Assembly (NCBI RefSeq): GCF_017562075.2 | Contig: NC_054084.1 | Coordinates: 38,751,499 to 38,815,498, forward strand | Direction: 5' to 3' | From: Anopheles merus | Lineage: Eukaryota > Arthropoda > Insecta > Diptera > Culicidae | DNA length: 64,000 nucleotides | Shown: piece by piece, positions 14,301 through 27,800 of the stretch | How the letters are laid out: each line of letters begins with the position of its first letter | Position numbering within the stretch: the first letter of the stretch is position 1 | Program-made: the position numbers and the translations under genes | The notes under the pieces: generated by a model | Seen by the model: the letters and a program-made list of their open reading frames with translations, nothing else | The model's database searches: none | Told to the model about the DNA's origin: nothing

Positions 14301-15104
14301 GAGTTAATTAATTTTTATTTAATTTAAACCCCTCGAAAGTACATCGTCAACCAATAAATCAACCAATAATAGAGTTATATGCGCAGCAATGATAGTACCT
14401 CTTCAATTGAGTGTCATCACCGTCCAGTTCAGTTCGATTTAGTTTGTCACTGCGATCGACACCATAAATGTTCGACATCTAATGCAATTTATAGTTTCAA
14501 CCCGCAACGTACTCAACATCAGTAATGTTTGTCATAATTTTTTTCCTCGCTTGTGTGGAAACTCTTTTAAAGCACGGATGAGCGATGTTACTAATGCATT
14601 TGGTAGGGTGAACTGCATATTTTTGATGCTCTCATATATTCATTGCCATAACAAGCGAGCAAAAGTTAACTGAATTAATTCCAATAAAATTTAATTAAAG
14701 CAAAGCATAAAAAGAGGATTGCTATTACAAACGATGGTGGGGTGGACCCAAATGTGAAATATAATAGCCATGCGATTGAACATACACACACATAACTACA
14801 GATCTGATTGGATGGTAGATTCTTTTAATCTGAGCCGAGCACTGCTGCCTGAATGGGTTGATAAACTGCGATTGAGTTCAATACGTTGGGTATGAAATTA
14901 AAAATTTGATTGCATGCAGCACATCATCCCAGAGTCCCAAGGACTCCGCCACTCTGGTTGAGATGGCTTTGATTTTCAATCGTTTTAATATATGGTAACG
15001 TGGAAAGCGAAAAGGTCAGTAATTGTCCATTTCCAGGATTAAACAGTTGAATGCTTTAATTGATAGGATTTCAGTTCTTAATTTTTATTTGTTATGTACT
15101 ACTT
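2320..15104. other. Giant cadherin intron, left part (AT-rich)
   Basis: No gene, no recognised transposon and no SINE copy were seen in this 12.8 kb. The longest minus-strand frames are 7666-8190 (174 codons) and 8260-8769 (169 codons, with a poly-F run from an A tract). The longest on the plus strand is 3061-3549 (162 codons). None has a recognised domain, a flanking splice-site pair that joins to a neighbour, or sustained coding-like composition, so I treat them as chance. A diverged 48-bp tandem duplication sits at 10136-10234. Confidence 0.6.
10136..10234. repeat. Diverged 48-bp tandem duplication
   Basis: Two AT-rich units follow each other directly (about 10136-10183 and 10184-10234). 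Both start ATGAA, contain TTTAAACAAATC, then TGCTTT and a T-rich end. The second unit has several substitutions and a longer T run. It is a local duplication with no sign of mobility. Confidence 0.75.
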
Positions 15105-15313
15105 GGGCCGGTCTGGTGGTACAGTCGTCAACTCGTACGACTTAACAACACGTTCGTCATGGGTTCAAGCCCCGAATAGATCGTGCCCCCGTACGTAGGA
15201 TTGACTATCCTGCTATGGTAACAATAAGTCACTGAAAGCCAAGCTCACTTCACTAGTATTGCTTTGCTTCAAGCAGGCCTTGGCCGACAGCGGTTGTTGT
15301 GCCAAACAAGAAG
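15105..15313 (+). mobile_element. SINE200-like tRNA-derived SINE, copy 1
   Basis: The copy begins GGCCGGTCTGGTGGTACAG, has a tRNA-type B box (GGGTTCAAGCCCC at about 15161-15173), then the shared body (GACTATCCTGCTATGG, AAGTCACTGAAAGCC, CAGGCCTTGGCCGAC, GGTTGTTGTGCCAAA) and a short A/G-rich tail. The promoter-like head and non-coding body indicate a SINE copied by a partner LINE. This copy carries extra bases near 15255-15270 relative to the others. No clear target-site duplication was found. Confidence 0.9.
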
Positions 15314-15689
15314 TACCTCTATCATCTTTAAAACAGTAAATATAAATAAATAGAACAGACATTTGATAGATAATAAATAACCGTAACCGAACTTCTGAAG
15401 CCATCCAACGGACGAACTAGACGTCTAAAGAAGAGAATTTTATGTTTAAACGCTCAGCAATTTTTTGCACCAGCTAAAGCTTTTTTCACAGCCATCATTC
15501 ACAGAACTAATTTTTCTTGCTCCGAAACCGTATAATAAAGCATGATGAATTATTTATACTTTGATCCCGATATGATGACTTGGTATAGCGTGTAGGTTAT
15601 CGTTAGCTCATTGCAACCCTTTGCATCTAGAGCATTTTGCAAGAGGATAATTTGAACATGCATAAGAGAGAGAATGTATGATCGAGCAT

Positions 15690-15945
15690 GGAATTTGAAA
15701 GAGAAGGATGAACCACGAGCTTGCTGTGTTGTAAGGCGAAATTATCATCCTGACGATAGCGAAGGCTGGCAGGATACGATGGCTAGGGCATGTAATGAGG
15801 ATTTCGGACTCATAACCCACCAAGAAAGTGTTCGCCAGCGATCTCCAGATCGGCATTAGGAGCAGGGGAGCACTTCGATCTCAATGGTTGGATCATCTAA
15901 AGCGAAACCTGCCGGAGATCGGATCCTGGAGAATGATTGTTTACC
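15690..15945 (+). pseudogene. Scrap of RTE-like retrotransposon 3' coding end
   Basis: From GATGAACCACGAGCTTGCTG onward the sequence parallels 55799-56035: the same ATGAACCACGAGC, ATCATCCTGACG, GCGAAGGCTG, ACGATGGCT and later TGGTTGGATCA, CGGAGATCG order, with many indels. In the intact family this encodes the tail after reverse transcriptase (a MNHELAELYG, LTVAKAG, WLGHVMRM type of sequence). Frames are broken, so no protein is made. It lies between SINE copies 1 and 2. Clade assignment is from memory of mosquito RTE-like elements. Confidence 0.75.
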
Positions 15946-16264
15946 TGGACATGGCTCTCACGTTAACGTGCTCTATCGTGAACAAGCCAACAAGGGAGAA
16001 ATAGAAAGCGATACGAGAGAGAGTGTTTGTGTGTGTGTGTTGTCTGCTGGAACTGAATTTTTCTAACAGCAAACACCCTAGATCGGTATGTTCAGCAGTT
16101 AAACCACTGATGTGGTTTTACAAAGTTTTTAAATAACTAAAATCCGGAAATAATATTTTATGCCTGAACACACACAAAATGCATATGCAAGAATAGTGAG
16201 CGCGATAGTACAGAATAGTGTGTATGTGGGTGGGCAATATAGGAGAACGGATAATAGTCAAGGC

Positions 16265-16497
16265 ATGTAGCATCGCTCTTAGCCGGTCTCATGGTACAGT
16301 CGTCAACTCGTACGACTTAACAACATGCCCGTCATGGGTTCAAGCCCCAAATAGACCGTGCCGCCATACGTAGGACTGACTATCCTGCTATGGGGGGAAA
16401 TCAATAAGTCACTGAAAGCCAACCCCACAAGTGTGTTGGCAGGCCTTGACCGGCATCGGTTGTTGAGCCAAAGAAGAAGAAGATGTAGCATCGCTCT
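16265..16497 (+). mobile_element. SINE200-like SINE, copy 2, with perfect 15-bp target duplication
   Basis: The element body is 16280-16482, with head AGCCGGTCTCATGGTACAG, B box GGGTTCAAGCCCC, the usual body and an AAGAAGAAG tail. The 15 bases ATGTAGCATCGCTCT stand directly before it (16265-16279) and are repeated exactly after the tail (16483-16497). This is the mark of target-primed insertion and suggests a fairly young copy. The orientation is opposite to the host cadherin gene. Confidence 0.95.
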
Positions 16498-16882
16498 ACG
16501 AGCAGACTCCGTCCGATGCTACGTTTGCATATTTTAACCACTAAGTTTTCCGCTTCTTCCTGCTCTTCCTCGTTTTGGGATTGTTTTCTTCACATCCTTT
16601 TCTACTTATTACATTTGACCAAGAATATTGTGTTAGCCATAGATTTATCCACTTCTTATAACCATTTGTTGAAAGGGGGTTTTTAAAATGTTGATCTGTC
16701 AAAAAAAAGTCAAAAGAATTGTGCGATTAGCGGTTTACTCAGTCATGGTTTGTCAGTTGCTTGTGCATAAAGTTTGTAAAACTCTTTCGCCATTAGGAAA
16801 ACAATTGTGTGCATTTTTTATGGGTTTATTTGCAAGCAAGCTTATCCAAATATAATTGTTTTTTCTTCATATTTCACAATGT

Positions 16883-17126
16883 GCCATTAGGTGTCTGGAT
16901 GGCCGGTCTGGTGGTACAGTCGTCAACTCGTACGACGTAACAACATGCCCGTCATGGGTTCAAGTCCCGAATAGACCGTGCCCCCATACGTAGGACTGAC
17001 TATCCTGCTATGGTAACAATAAGTCACTGAAAGCCAAGCTCACTTCATTAGTGGGTACTAGCAGGCCTTGACCGACAACGGTTGTTGTGCCAAAGAAGAA
17101 GAAGAAGAAGCCATTAGGTGTTTGGA
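16883..17126 (+). mobile_element. SINE200-like SINE, copy 3, with 17-bp target duplication
   Basis: The body at 16900-17109 runs from GGCCGGTCTGGTGGTACAG to a tail of five AAG units. The flanks GCCATTAGGTGTCTGGA (16883-16899) and GCCATTAGGTGTTTGGA (17110-17126) differ at one of 17 positions, a target-site duplication with one later mutation. The sequence is very close to copy 1. Confidence 0.95.
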
Positions 17127-20100
17127 GTGGATGAAAAAAAAAACAATGTAGCTAACAAATGATTATGATACAAAATTGCTTTTTTTATATATATTCAGGG
17201 ATCTCGGCTTCTTACTGTATATTAGAAAAAAATAAATAAATTTTCTTGCACGTGTATGTGATTAAATCATTATAATGGATTGAGAGGATTGATTGTCAAT
17301 TTTTGATCTAACGATCGTTTTGATGTTACAAGGTTTTCCAAGACAGTTTCGAATGTCAACATTGTTATTCATCGCATTTTAAATGTATTACAACAGCTGT
17401 CAAATGGTTAGTTGTTTCTAAATGAAATTTCACTTTCAACAAATGATTTTCAACACATAACAAAGAAATGTCAAAATCAATCCAACTTGAGACGCTCATG
17501 GCGAAAATCATGCTGTAGAAATTATGATGGAAATGAAATGTTTGATCGATGTGGAACAACATTTTGCATGCGGTGAATGACAATGTTAACATTCAAAATT
17601 GACTTGTGTTTACGTTTTTTGTTATTGTTGCGTCTTGACAGCTAGGGCTACGTTCATCCAGCATATTGTGTGCGTATGTTCACTGGGTGAAGCGATAGCG
17701 TTGCGTTTTGAATTGTTGATGTATTAGTGTTAGGTCCGTTAGGCTAAGAACAAAATCGTCAACCATTGTCGTTAAAGGATTCGGAATACACTGACGCGTA
17801 CGCCAAACGATCACCTTAAAACCTGAGCAATTTTCACTGCACTTTAAACTCAAAATATCAAAACGTAGGGCCGATCACGAACAACCTGGAAAACCTTTGG
17901 AAACTAATTTGAAAGCTAAAACATACTAACAGTCGTCAAAACAACCCCTGCTGTCGCCAAATTATTTCCCTAAAGTAAGATCAGAATGCGAACTTATCGT
18001 CAATTTCCATCCTTTTGTATTACTTCACTCTGATTAATGGGATTATTTACGCTTCAAAAAATTGTAAGCTCATGTTCGATTTACTTTAGAAAACTGCTAA
18101 TAAATGTTTCCCTCATAAATCAGATCACAGGATGTACAGTCGAGGAAGTTATGTGCTATTTTCCAATGAGGTTCAATAGAAAGCAAAAACTAGCTAGCAA
18201 GTTCCTAGCGCTATGAAGCAAATCAAAACCAAGCGCCCCGTTGCTTGCTAGTGATTGCTAAATTTTGAGCAGCCAGTCCCAAACTCGTTAAGTATCGTAT
18301 GCTCTTAACGATCCTAAATGAATGAATGAAAAATAACATCAGCGGATTGATTTAATCTGAAATGATTTGGTTCACTGACTGTTGAGTCTTCAGCAACACT
18401 ACTTTAACTATTGTCGATTTCGTTTCCGACTTCTATAAGTTATGGCCATTTGATTAATTAGTATTATGTGAGTATTGCTTTAATCCAGTGTAGGTGAGCA
18501 CGCAAAATTTTTTGCTAGGAATTTACCAAGGCTTTTGATTTTTTTTTAAGCTTGAATAAATCATTTTTTGCAAAGTTAAAATTGCATCTTCAACAAATTT
18601 TTGGACGCGATTCCATAAAAGCACTAGCTCAAACATGAATCATGCACCCATTTTGGTTTTTCCTATTTTAAATACGCACACGGCACACAATGTACGTTCG
18701 CTTTGTAGGCAAGCAACCTGGGTTTTGATTTTAGATTTTCGTTTACATTTCGACTTGCGAGAAAAGAAACGGTGCTAGAACTGTTTGAGTCAAGTTTGCT
18801 TGGGAAAAGGTTGGTCCTTTCTTGTTTCGGTAAATATTTGCATATGTTTGATATACTGCATGGTTGGAATCAGCGTATGGGAGAACAAAAGTGACCCGTT
18901 TGTCGGTGCTGCTACCGTTGCTACGTTCTCTTGAGGTTGTTGAACGGTCAACCTCTGTTGAACGTCAACGGAAATTGAGCGCATTGTAAACAAGGGGACA
19001 TGATAGCAAATAGCATGGTTAAGTTATGAAGAGGAGGTAAAAATATCACTAGAAGGAAATGGTATTAACTTGATCAGATGCTTATCACACCGGTTGTATG
19101 GAAAGTGGAAGCGAGCATAAAGCTCCTTCCAGTATGTATTTTCTTCCATATGTGCTGGCTATCGTGTGCATTATTTTTTTGATTGAAGTGAAATATATCA
19201 CACTAGCTCCCGTTATCACTACTCATCATCGAGACAGTAAGATGTATTGGCAGCCTCATTACTTTAGCAATTAATGAATCAATTTTCAAGCATACACATA
19301 AAAAAAACGCTGGTTAAACTTATCGATCCCCTGAAACTCGTTAACGGGATTTCAATGTTTGAAAAAGGAAACACAAAGGACATGATTACCTACAAATTGT
19401 CAGTCCGTCTGGAAACTGTTATGATTTCTCAAAGGGCCACAAACTGCTTGTGTTTCATCCGCTATACAGACATTTCTATGCAATGACATATGAATAGAAA
19501 CGGAAAACCAATAACACTGCTCTGATTTTATGTATGCATACGAAATACGAGCAACTGAAATAAACTGTCAACATTGAGTTGTCTTTTAGCCTTTACCTTC
19601 AAACGAGCGTTGTATGCAATCAAGAGTGTTTTAATGGAATTTAATGATTATAAATAATTTTTTGGTACATAAATGATGATCCATGTAGCAATGTTTAAAA
19701 TAATATTTTACAGTTTCAAATGTTTGGATGCTTTAAACAGCAATCAACTTCAATGTATTTTGTATTTTAGAAAGTAACAACAAAAGGACGATCGTGGTTT
19801 AAACCATCAGATAAACGAGGTATTGGCCTTAACGTTGATTGTTAATTCAAGGATTTAAGTTAAACATTCGGCCAATGTTGCATCAAGCTGGGACGATAGG
19901 ATGCGGAATTGTGCAATAATTAAGGAGCGGCTTACGTCAAATTAAATCATCAAGAAGGTTTTTAAAGGTTTTTTTTCAAACAAATGCATTGTTGTGTACT
20001 AAAGTATGAACTTGATTATCGAAGATATTTCACATTTGTTCTAATGGGCCAATACCGAGCGGACAACACGCATTATAGGTCGGAAAATCGTTAAAATCGT

Positions 20101-21700
20101 CTGATTGAAGGATTGATTATCCTGCTCTAGGAACACCAATATATATAAAATACAAAAACATAGACACACAAATGCTCGCCAAACGATTTCGTTTGATAAT
20201 TAACTCCCGACGACGATGTGTGTAGCTGAACTCCATACGGAATGAATGCTGCCATTGGGAATGGAACACGGTGGAAGTGACATAAAATCAGTTGCCCCAT
20301 TATAAACGGTCTTTCCGGTTTGCTTAAAATCTATTTCCAGTCACTAGTAATTAGATACGTAAATCATGGTCACCAGAACTTCGGTGGTCTGGCGAAATTT
20401 CTTGCTTCCTGTGCGCAAAATCGCGTACTTCCTTCCGTGTAGCTTGGTAATAAATGCACTACACGTCTTGTAGCAGAACATGGCCTAGCAAAGGTTAAAA
20501 TGAGAAATTATTACGAGCGTGTCTTTCGTGTCAGGAAGTATTGTCACGTTATGCGTTTGCAGGAAAATTCAAACAGGAAAAATAGCTCGTTTGTTTCAGC
20601 ATTTCACTTACATGGTTCCTTTAGCTGAAAGTTTATTGTTTATTTACCAGAAATCGTTATTTGTGGTATGTGGCAATAATTCTTTTACTTTTTAGAAGCG
20701 TACTGACTTCTTTGATAACACACAACGGGAGGAATCGGTTTGGAAGTTTAACAAATAAAAAAACGGAGCAGTGCGATGAAAACGAGTGAAGGAATAAAGA
20801 ATACAGCTGGAAAAATTCCAAAACTGACAAAAGACTATCTTTTTGCCCCTTGAAGCAAAGAAGAGTTCATCGTGTTACCTGAATTTTCATCAACAGTGTT
20901 TGTATTTGTTGATTACATTTGGTTATGAAAAAAAGTTCATGATCACTATACACATCTAGCCCATTCGTTTTCATTCAGTTGATTACTTTTTGCGTTTTTC
21001 AATATGCGGTGTAATAAATCAGAGCACAATTTCTTTTTTATGTTTTCGCGTGCTTACTTTCAGAAGGCTGTAAGCGTATCAGAAAATGGAAACCATAGCC
21101 AAAAAAGTGTCGTTATGGATGCTATATTTTGTCTTCACTTTCCCTCTCACTCTTTTTATTATTTCCCCTGCCTGTACATAATATCCTGTTGAAGTCACTT
21201 TCTCTCTTTCACAACAAATCTACGCTGAGTAATATTATCCCATACTTTATCTTCTTTTGTCGTGGTTTTGATGCGGCAACAAAGCAAGGAACCTGAACCT
21301 GAAACGCTCAAGCTGATAAGCCTCTTTCATCGGACTGTATATTTTCAGCCATTCATCTGAAAAATCATTTTTCTTTTCCCTTAACACCTGTTGCAATTTT
21401 GTGTTGGGACAAACGATCGATCTGTTCGGTATAGGCTACTCTAGCCATCTAAACAGTCTTGTTAGCAGTCGTTGACACTAAACAGCATTATTAAACGGGC
21501 TTTAATTAATAATAAATTATTTCATCTGTTTTTATTTGGCGTTTGGTGTCATTTCAATTTTTGTGATTAACAAAGCTGGAGGAAAACTAAAATCTCTCTA
21601 TTTACTTATTTAACAGATCGGAAGGGAATAAAAGAATGCAGATTAAGAAACATTTAACAAGAGATGCAATATAAATAATCACAATCGTGCTGTATCTTAT
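17127..21700. other. Giant cadherin intron, AT-rich stretch
   Basis: I see no gene here. A short stretch near 20114-20140 (GATTGATTATCCTGCT) resembles the core of the local SINEs but is too short to call. All open frames are under 80 codons and unsupported. Confidence 0.6.
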
Positions 21701-21906
21701 CTTCTTATTTTTCTTTTGGCTCAACAACCGTTGTCGGTCAAGGCCTGCCTGTACCACTTGTGGGTTTGGCTTTCAGTAACTTATGGATTACCCACCATAG
21801 CAGGATAGTCAGTCCTATGTATGGCGGTACGGTCCATTTGTGGCTTGAACCAATGACGGGCATGTTGTTAAGTGATACGAGTTGACGACTGTACTACGAG
21901 ACCGGC
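21701..21906 (-). mobile_element. SINE200-like SINE, copy 4, minus strand
   Basis: The inverted copy reads tail first (CTTCTTATTTTTCTTTTGGC), then GGTCAAGGCCTGCC, CCATAGCAGGATAGTCAGTCC, an altered B box (TGGCTTGAACCAA) and the head ACTACGAGACCGGC. TCTTAT occurs on both sides as a weak candidate target duplication. It lies in the same transcriptional direction as the host gene. Confidence 0.93.
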
Positions 21907-24900
21907 TCTCTTATATCAATCCAAAAAGAAACTGCATTTAGTATAGTGCAACACGTTACCATTTGTGTTTTCCGCTATCGATAAATTAAAACGTGTAACA
22001 GTTTTCAGCGAAAATAATACTTGATTTGAAATTTAAGCGTGTTACTTGATACTATTTCTATGTGTAAGCCTTATCGATTCTCGAAATTTAAAATTCGTCC
22101 ACCAAGCATTTAGATATTCATGCTTAACACATTTCCAGTGCCACCCCAACCATCACCAAAAGCTAATTTCGAAAGTGAGATTCAGGAACAACCGATAGCC
22201 ACCTGACACAGACGGTTTCGTGGCCGTCCAATGTGGTGTGATAACCATAAAACCCGCGCACAAATAGCTCGTTCGCCTGCTTCGTATCAAACCTCAACGA
22301 TTCAATCCTTTTTGTTGCGTCACGTTCATTCCTAAAAATTTTCCAGGAAAGTGACCTTTTTTTCGAATACCCACAGCATGTTCGGAATCAAATCGTTTCT
22401 AGCTATAGCCACAAACCCTCTGGGCCTTTTTTTATCAACGTAACGAATTTACGTTGAGACCGTGAAAAAGCGCAGAAAAACATACAGAAAAGCTCGTATT
22501 TGCACCTCAGCTATCATTTCACACAGAAGCACAGCCGGGAGATTGTTCCGTTAATTGATTATGTCGTCATCAGGAAGGATTAGCATCGCAGGCTGCTAAT
22601 TTATGGAAAGAGGAAGCCACGTTTTACGAACCAACTGTATGCTACATCTACCACCGGTGCTGGTAACGTTCTGGGCGATGGCCTGTACAGTCATCCAGCA
22701 GAATAAAGCGAACCATCCATTTTCTGTGCTTCGTTCTAGCTGCTTTACTTGACAGCGAAGCGTTAAAACGCCATCCGGCCAGGAAGTTGTCCGAAACAAC
22801 TGTTGGCTTTCCATGCAGGATTACGGGTAAATGAAGGAAAACGAATTCGATTTCGGTGCAACAGCAGGGCTTTTTCGGGGTGATAATGAAGGAATGCCTG
22901 TCCGGAAATGGTGGTATCAACGCTCAATTAGTTGCTAGTTTATCATTAGATCAGCGTTCTTCGTAGCACACTGGCTGGTAAATCCTGCACTGTTATTTTC
23001 AGGGCTCTCATTTCTCATTGACCTAGATATTAGTTGAATTGTTGACGCATATTCTTGTACGTGTAAAGCTGTTGCTGGATAAACCCTACACAGAAATGGT
23101 TATGGTTGATTGGTTAAAACAAATGGATAGTCTGCACTTTGTGTAAAGTAGCAAGTTGCTTGCTTAGAATGGGTCGAATTGATGTACAAAGCTTATGAGC
23201 TAATCAGTTTTCGGTTAAATGCCATCTTACGTGGGAAACATGCCAGGCATATTCGTGATTCCAAAAACAAAAACCTTCTCTGTAGTAGCTAAAGGTAACA
23301 TGAAATCAAAGTTTTTGTATGTGTGGTTTTGCTTCATTCCCGAAGCATATTAAGCACCGATCAAAATGTCAATCAGCAAGCGACGTCAAAATATACTAGC
23401 CAAAATAAAGGAATAAATGTGGCAAACGTGCCACAGTTTTCCTGATGCCTTTAAGATTAGAAAGAAAAAAAAATCTTTAAAGCTACCCGCCCTTACCTAG
23501 AAGAAGTTAGTTTCTTCGGCATGGGCAAGTGATTTTTAATGGTACTGTGAAATGTAAGATCCACCTAGACCGTTATTCGCTACTTTTTCTTACGCTTCAC
23601 CCACAGATTTTCTGATCCATTCGTTCCAAAGATGTAACCGGAAAACAAAAACCAAACAAAGCGATACATTTGAATCCGGCTGTATGCGAGACTGGATCTG
23701 GGCGAGTGCGCGCGTGAGAAAAAAACAAAATCAAATATAATAATCTTTTCTTGTCGTTCGGTGACGACGGATTATTTGCTCTCGCTTTGGTCGATCGTTC
23801 TATGTCACATTTTTGTTCACTTAAGCTTTACTCCACTCTCGGTGGTGTGGGTCATGTTCAAAAGGGCGAAGGAGTCAATCTGATAAGTAAGACAGCTTAT
23901 AATGGAAAATGTCTCAGAACCTTTACCAAAACCGTTCTTCGCTAGCGTGTATGCCGTTCCACGGCCTATAATGTCACGCCCACGGTCTCTGAAACCGCTC
24001 AACGGGAGTGGATCTACTTAGTGGTGCTGAAAAATATTTGCAACAAAATGGCTGTCATAATCTGGCTCTTTTTTAACGAAAGAAACCTTTTTCAGACAAA
24101 AACAATTACGAAACAGAATTCTCAGTACGCTTCCTAGAAAAATGGTGCGTAATTTGTGGATTTGTTGCCATAGCAGCCGAAGAGCGATGTTTTAGTTGCT
24201 TTTGGCTATTGCCAAAAACGACTGTTTGAAACTGTTTCCAGTTTTTAAGTTAGTACTTAAAATTCCTTCCTATGAAAATTAAAGCTGTGATGAAAGCAAA
24301 CTGTAACAAAAAAAAAGGCACTGGTACGGCGAAAGTTGCACAAAGGAAACATTATTATGGAACTTAAAACTTACGTGAATTGCATGACAACAGGCGTATC
24401 AATATATATTTTTCAACTTTGCAACTTAATTTTCTCCATACACCAAGCATACTCTCATCCACTTTCGAAAATTGAGCACACGCAATGATATTTATCTGTC
24501 GGGGGGCGAGCCAAAACTTACACCACAGCAAGTTTTGCGCTATCGATAAACTGTAGCGTTCATAAATGTTTTACGCTTTTCGCTTTGGGATGAAGAAATT
24601 CTTTCACATGACTTATTGTGCATTAATAATTAACAGCGTTGAACAAGTTTTGATATCCTTCCTGTATTTCTCTTTCAAGAATAAGCAGTGGGCTGAAAAT
24701 GGAGCCGCAACTTAACGCTAAATCCTCTCCAGCAAACGATCTCCTATTTCGTGTGCAGTTAATCTTGTTCACTTCGCTACCTCGCCCTGACGAGCGGTGG
24801 TAGAACTTCCGATGACTATACTTTGCCACCGTCCATGGTGCCCAACGTCTGCCAAAGTGAGCGATGAGAAGGTAGACTCCAGTTGAATAACTTTGCTCGT

Positions 24901-27243
24901 GAACAAACGATAAAAGCTAAATAATCGCAAACATCATCATTCATTAGCTCGACGCCCAAGTGCCCTCGCAGGACCGATCATGGGAAGGCAATGAGCCTTT
25001 GGCGTTTCGCAGTAGAGACATGCGTTATGTGCCATAGTGTGAAAGATGTGATAATGTGCACAATATATACACAACGTACGGTGGTCGCTCGACCGCGCCT
25101 CGTTTTGTGTCACACGCGTCTTTCCCTGCTCTCTCCCGGGAGTGCAATAAATAATCGTAAATGTGTTTGGGCGTTCAATACACATCCTTGATGGCGTCAA
25201 TAGTGTGCGATCAAATATGTTTCCCGTCAAACTTTCGCATCATCTCAAACCGTAAACCGGCACACGTGCAAGCATTTTTAGTGCAAAAAACAGGCGATAG
25301 CTCTCCCTGGTAAGGATTGGAGTATGTTTTTAGAGCCTTTTTTATGTCGCCTGTGTTGTCCTTCATATGCCGCCGTGAACTGATCGGTTCGATACTACTT
25401 TTGTAGGCGATAGAAAATCTACCCGGGGAGAAAACAAGAAAAAAACAAAATGAAAACATGAACGAAGCCTTCTCACTAACAGGAGATATCTCTGCGGCGA
25501 TATTCCCCCCTCACCGACCGAGCAGCGGACAAGGGCTACGTAGAGAAGGTAATTGTTTAAGAACATATCCGTTTTGCGCTCGGTGAAACAACATTGGAAT
25601 TTTTATTATATTCATTGCGGCCGAATGCACTTACAGCTAATAGTTTCCCGCACTGGTAGAACGAACTAGGGGGTAATGTGGGTGAAAAGATAGGTTGTAA
25701 TATATGCGAATGGATAAAGTAGTATCAATGTGCGGGAGAAAATTTCTATTGCCGGAAGAAACTAGAAAAGCTGCACATTTTGCTCAAGCAAGTATAGAAC
25801 GCATGAGATGAAATGCTGCGGTGGATGAGTGGTGAATAATTGGCTTGTTTGTGGAGGATAGGGAACAGTGATAAGCTATTTTTGAGTGCACAAACCACAA
25901 TCTAGACAAACGGTGTCTTGGGTTTATCTGGTGCAGATAACTCATCGAAATATAAAGTATATCTTACAGAATTCTAATTGTTTTTTCTCCCACTGCTTCG
26001 ACTCGAAAATTGTTCTCTAAGTGATCGTTTTTTCTCAAAATCCAACCAGAATCTGTTCGGGTGTGTATGGTTGTAGTACGGTGTTTAACAATCACAAGTT
26101 GATACTACAACAACAAAGTCACGCAAATGAGCTTGCTCTGGGATGAGGTACGTACGAAGAACAGAATGCCCTCATATAAGCAGGCATAAACTTTCCACCG
26201 GCAGTTTAAAAAGCAATTATTTTTGACTTTTTAAGTAGCGGTGCCATGTTGTGTTTCTATTAGAATACTTGTTAAAGATTATCCCTGAAAACATTGGGAG
26301 GGGCTGTCCAATTGTGAAACTCCTGCAACCAGAGCACCGGTCGCTGTAGAGAGTGTGATAGAAAATGATTTTATAATAAAGGCTATAATAATCTCAGAAT
26401 GGGATGCTGCAAAGGTATACCAGTACACATGCTTTATAGGCAAGCTTTTCGTACCGGGATCGAGACATGACCGGGGCGTAGTGCTGCAACACGGCAAGGA
26501 AAAAGTTTCCGAATCCCTGGATGCCGGTGTCATTTGGCTTTTACCTCAATCTTTGTTTCCACAAGTTGCTACCTTCACCAAGTGGATCGTTGGCCATTAG
26601 AGTAAGAACAACTTCAAATCTAAACCGTACCGAGCATACAGCAGCAAATTGAGGGCTGTCAAAGTTTCTAACATAATCTGAAAGTGCCGGCACCATTGGG
26701 TAGGGAGTAAACATGAATATAAATATAAAACAGTCCCTTAAGTACAATAATGCTTTCCACAAGTGGGAAGCGAAAAAAATTTTCTCTATATTTTACACCT
26801 GAAATGGTACAAAATGGTAATTTTTACTTGTTTCGAACAGACTACTCTTCCATAAGCTGTTATACTTCAACGTTCTTGTAACCTTTTTATACTTCGTATA
26901 ACTTCCATACATGTATACTATTTATTTTACCATTCAGGGTCAATATTATGGATTTTAATATAAATTGGCTCTTTCGGTCGTAAAGTTTGTACTCGACAAT
27001 ATTTACAGCCACAATTAACCGTGGTTGCTGAAATTTTGTGATGTCTGTGAGTGTTTTCTGAACTATCATATCTCGTAACATCATAGCACGGCAACAAACG
27101 ATGTAAAAACTGTATCAAATAACACAAAACATTGATCAATATGAACTTAGGGACTGGCAATCTCCGCACATCAATAAAAAACTCAAATGGAGAGAAATAT
27201 TTTGTCGTTTTTTAATAGCTACCAACTACTGAAAAATCTACCT
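21907..27243. other. Giant cadherin intron, mixed composition
   Basis: No gene is supported. Parts near 22.6-22.9, 24.7-25.5 and 26.3-26.7 kb are less AT-rich and hold overlapping open frames of 70-97 codons on the minus strand. None shows a known domain, and I could not join any to the cadherin exons. Confidence 0.55.
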
Positions 27244-27800
27244 CACTACCTACCCTCTTATCCGGCGCTACAACCGCTTTGCGATCTTGGCCTGCCTCAG
27301 GAGTGTCCGAAACCGCTCACGGTCTCGCGCCTTCGTCTGCCAGTCCGTTATCCCGGCCTTACTGGCGGACGCCTCCACGCCATCTTGCCACCTCAATTTG
27401 GGCCTACCACGCCTCCTCTGTCCTTGTGGACGGCCTAAAAAGACTTTACGGGCTGGGTCGTCCGTTTCCATGCGTACAACATGGCCAGCCCACCGTAGCC
27501 TGGCGAGCTTGATACGCTGCACGACAGTGAGATCGCCGTACATCTCGTATAGCTCGTCATTATAACGGATCCTCCAATGTCCTTCCACACATACAGGGCC
27601 AAGTATCTTTCTGAACATCTTCCTCTCGAACGCGGCTAAGAGGGTTTCGTCAGATTTGGACAGTGTCCATGTCTCAGAGGCGTATGTGACTACCGACACC
27701 ATATAAGTACTATATAGTCCCAGTTTAGTCCGTCGCGATAGGGAACTGATTTTCAGACTGTAGAAATACCAGTTGGCATCCTTGCGCGCAACTCAGCTAC
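27244..27800 (-). pseudogene. 5'-truncated RTE-like non-LTR retrotransposon, 3' end
   Basis: The minus-strand frame reads FYSLKISSLSRRTKLGLYS, TYASETWTLSKSDETLLAAFERK, then LYEMYGDLTVVQRIKLARLRWAGHVVRM and ends GRPKLRWQDGVE...LLRQAKIAKRL followed by a stop (27268-27702 and upstream). This is the C-terminal part after the reverse transcriptase of RTE-like insect elements; the cut-and-copy enzymes themselves are missing. A frame shift lies near 27783, and nothing recognisable continues beyond about 27830. After the stop come GTAGCGCCGGATAAG and a GGTAG-rich tail typical of such 3' ends. The copy is dead. Clade is from memory; other non-LTR clades are possible. Confidence 0.88.

Noticed and set aside
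15105..15200. Possible tRNA gene (B box GGTTCAAGCCC)
   Set aside because: The stretch is the head of a SINE repeated throughout the window, with no cloverleaf pairing expected of a functional tRNA.
20090..20145. Possible SINE scrap (GATTGATTATCCTGCTC)
   Set aside because: Similarity to the SINE core covers fewer than 30 bases with no flanking support.
26541..26762. Minus-strand frame with protein-like FRFEVVLTLMANDPLGEG
   Set aside because: It suggested a cadherin-like strand, but the order of motifs, the splice sites and phase do not fit any N-cadherin segment that I can recall.
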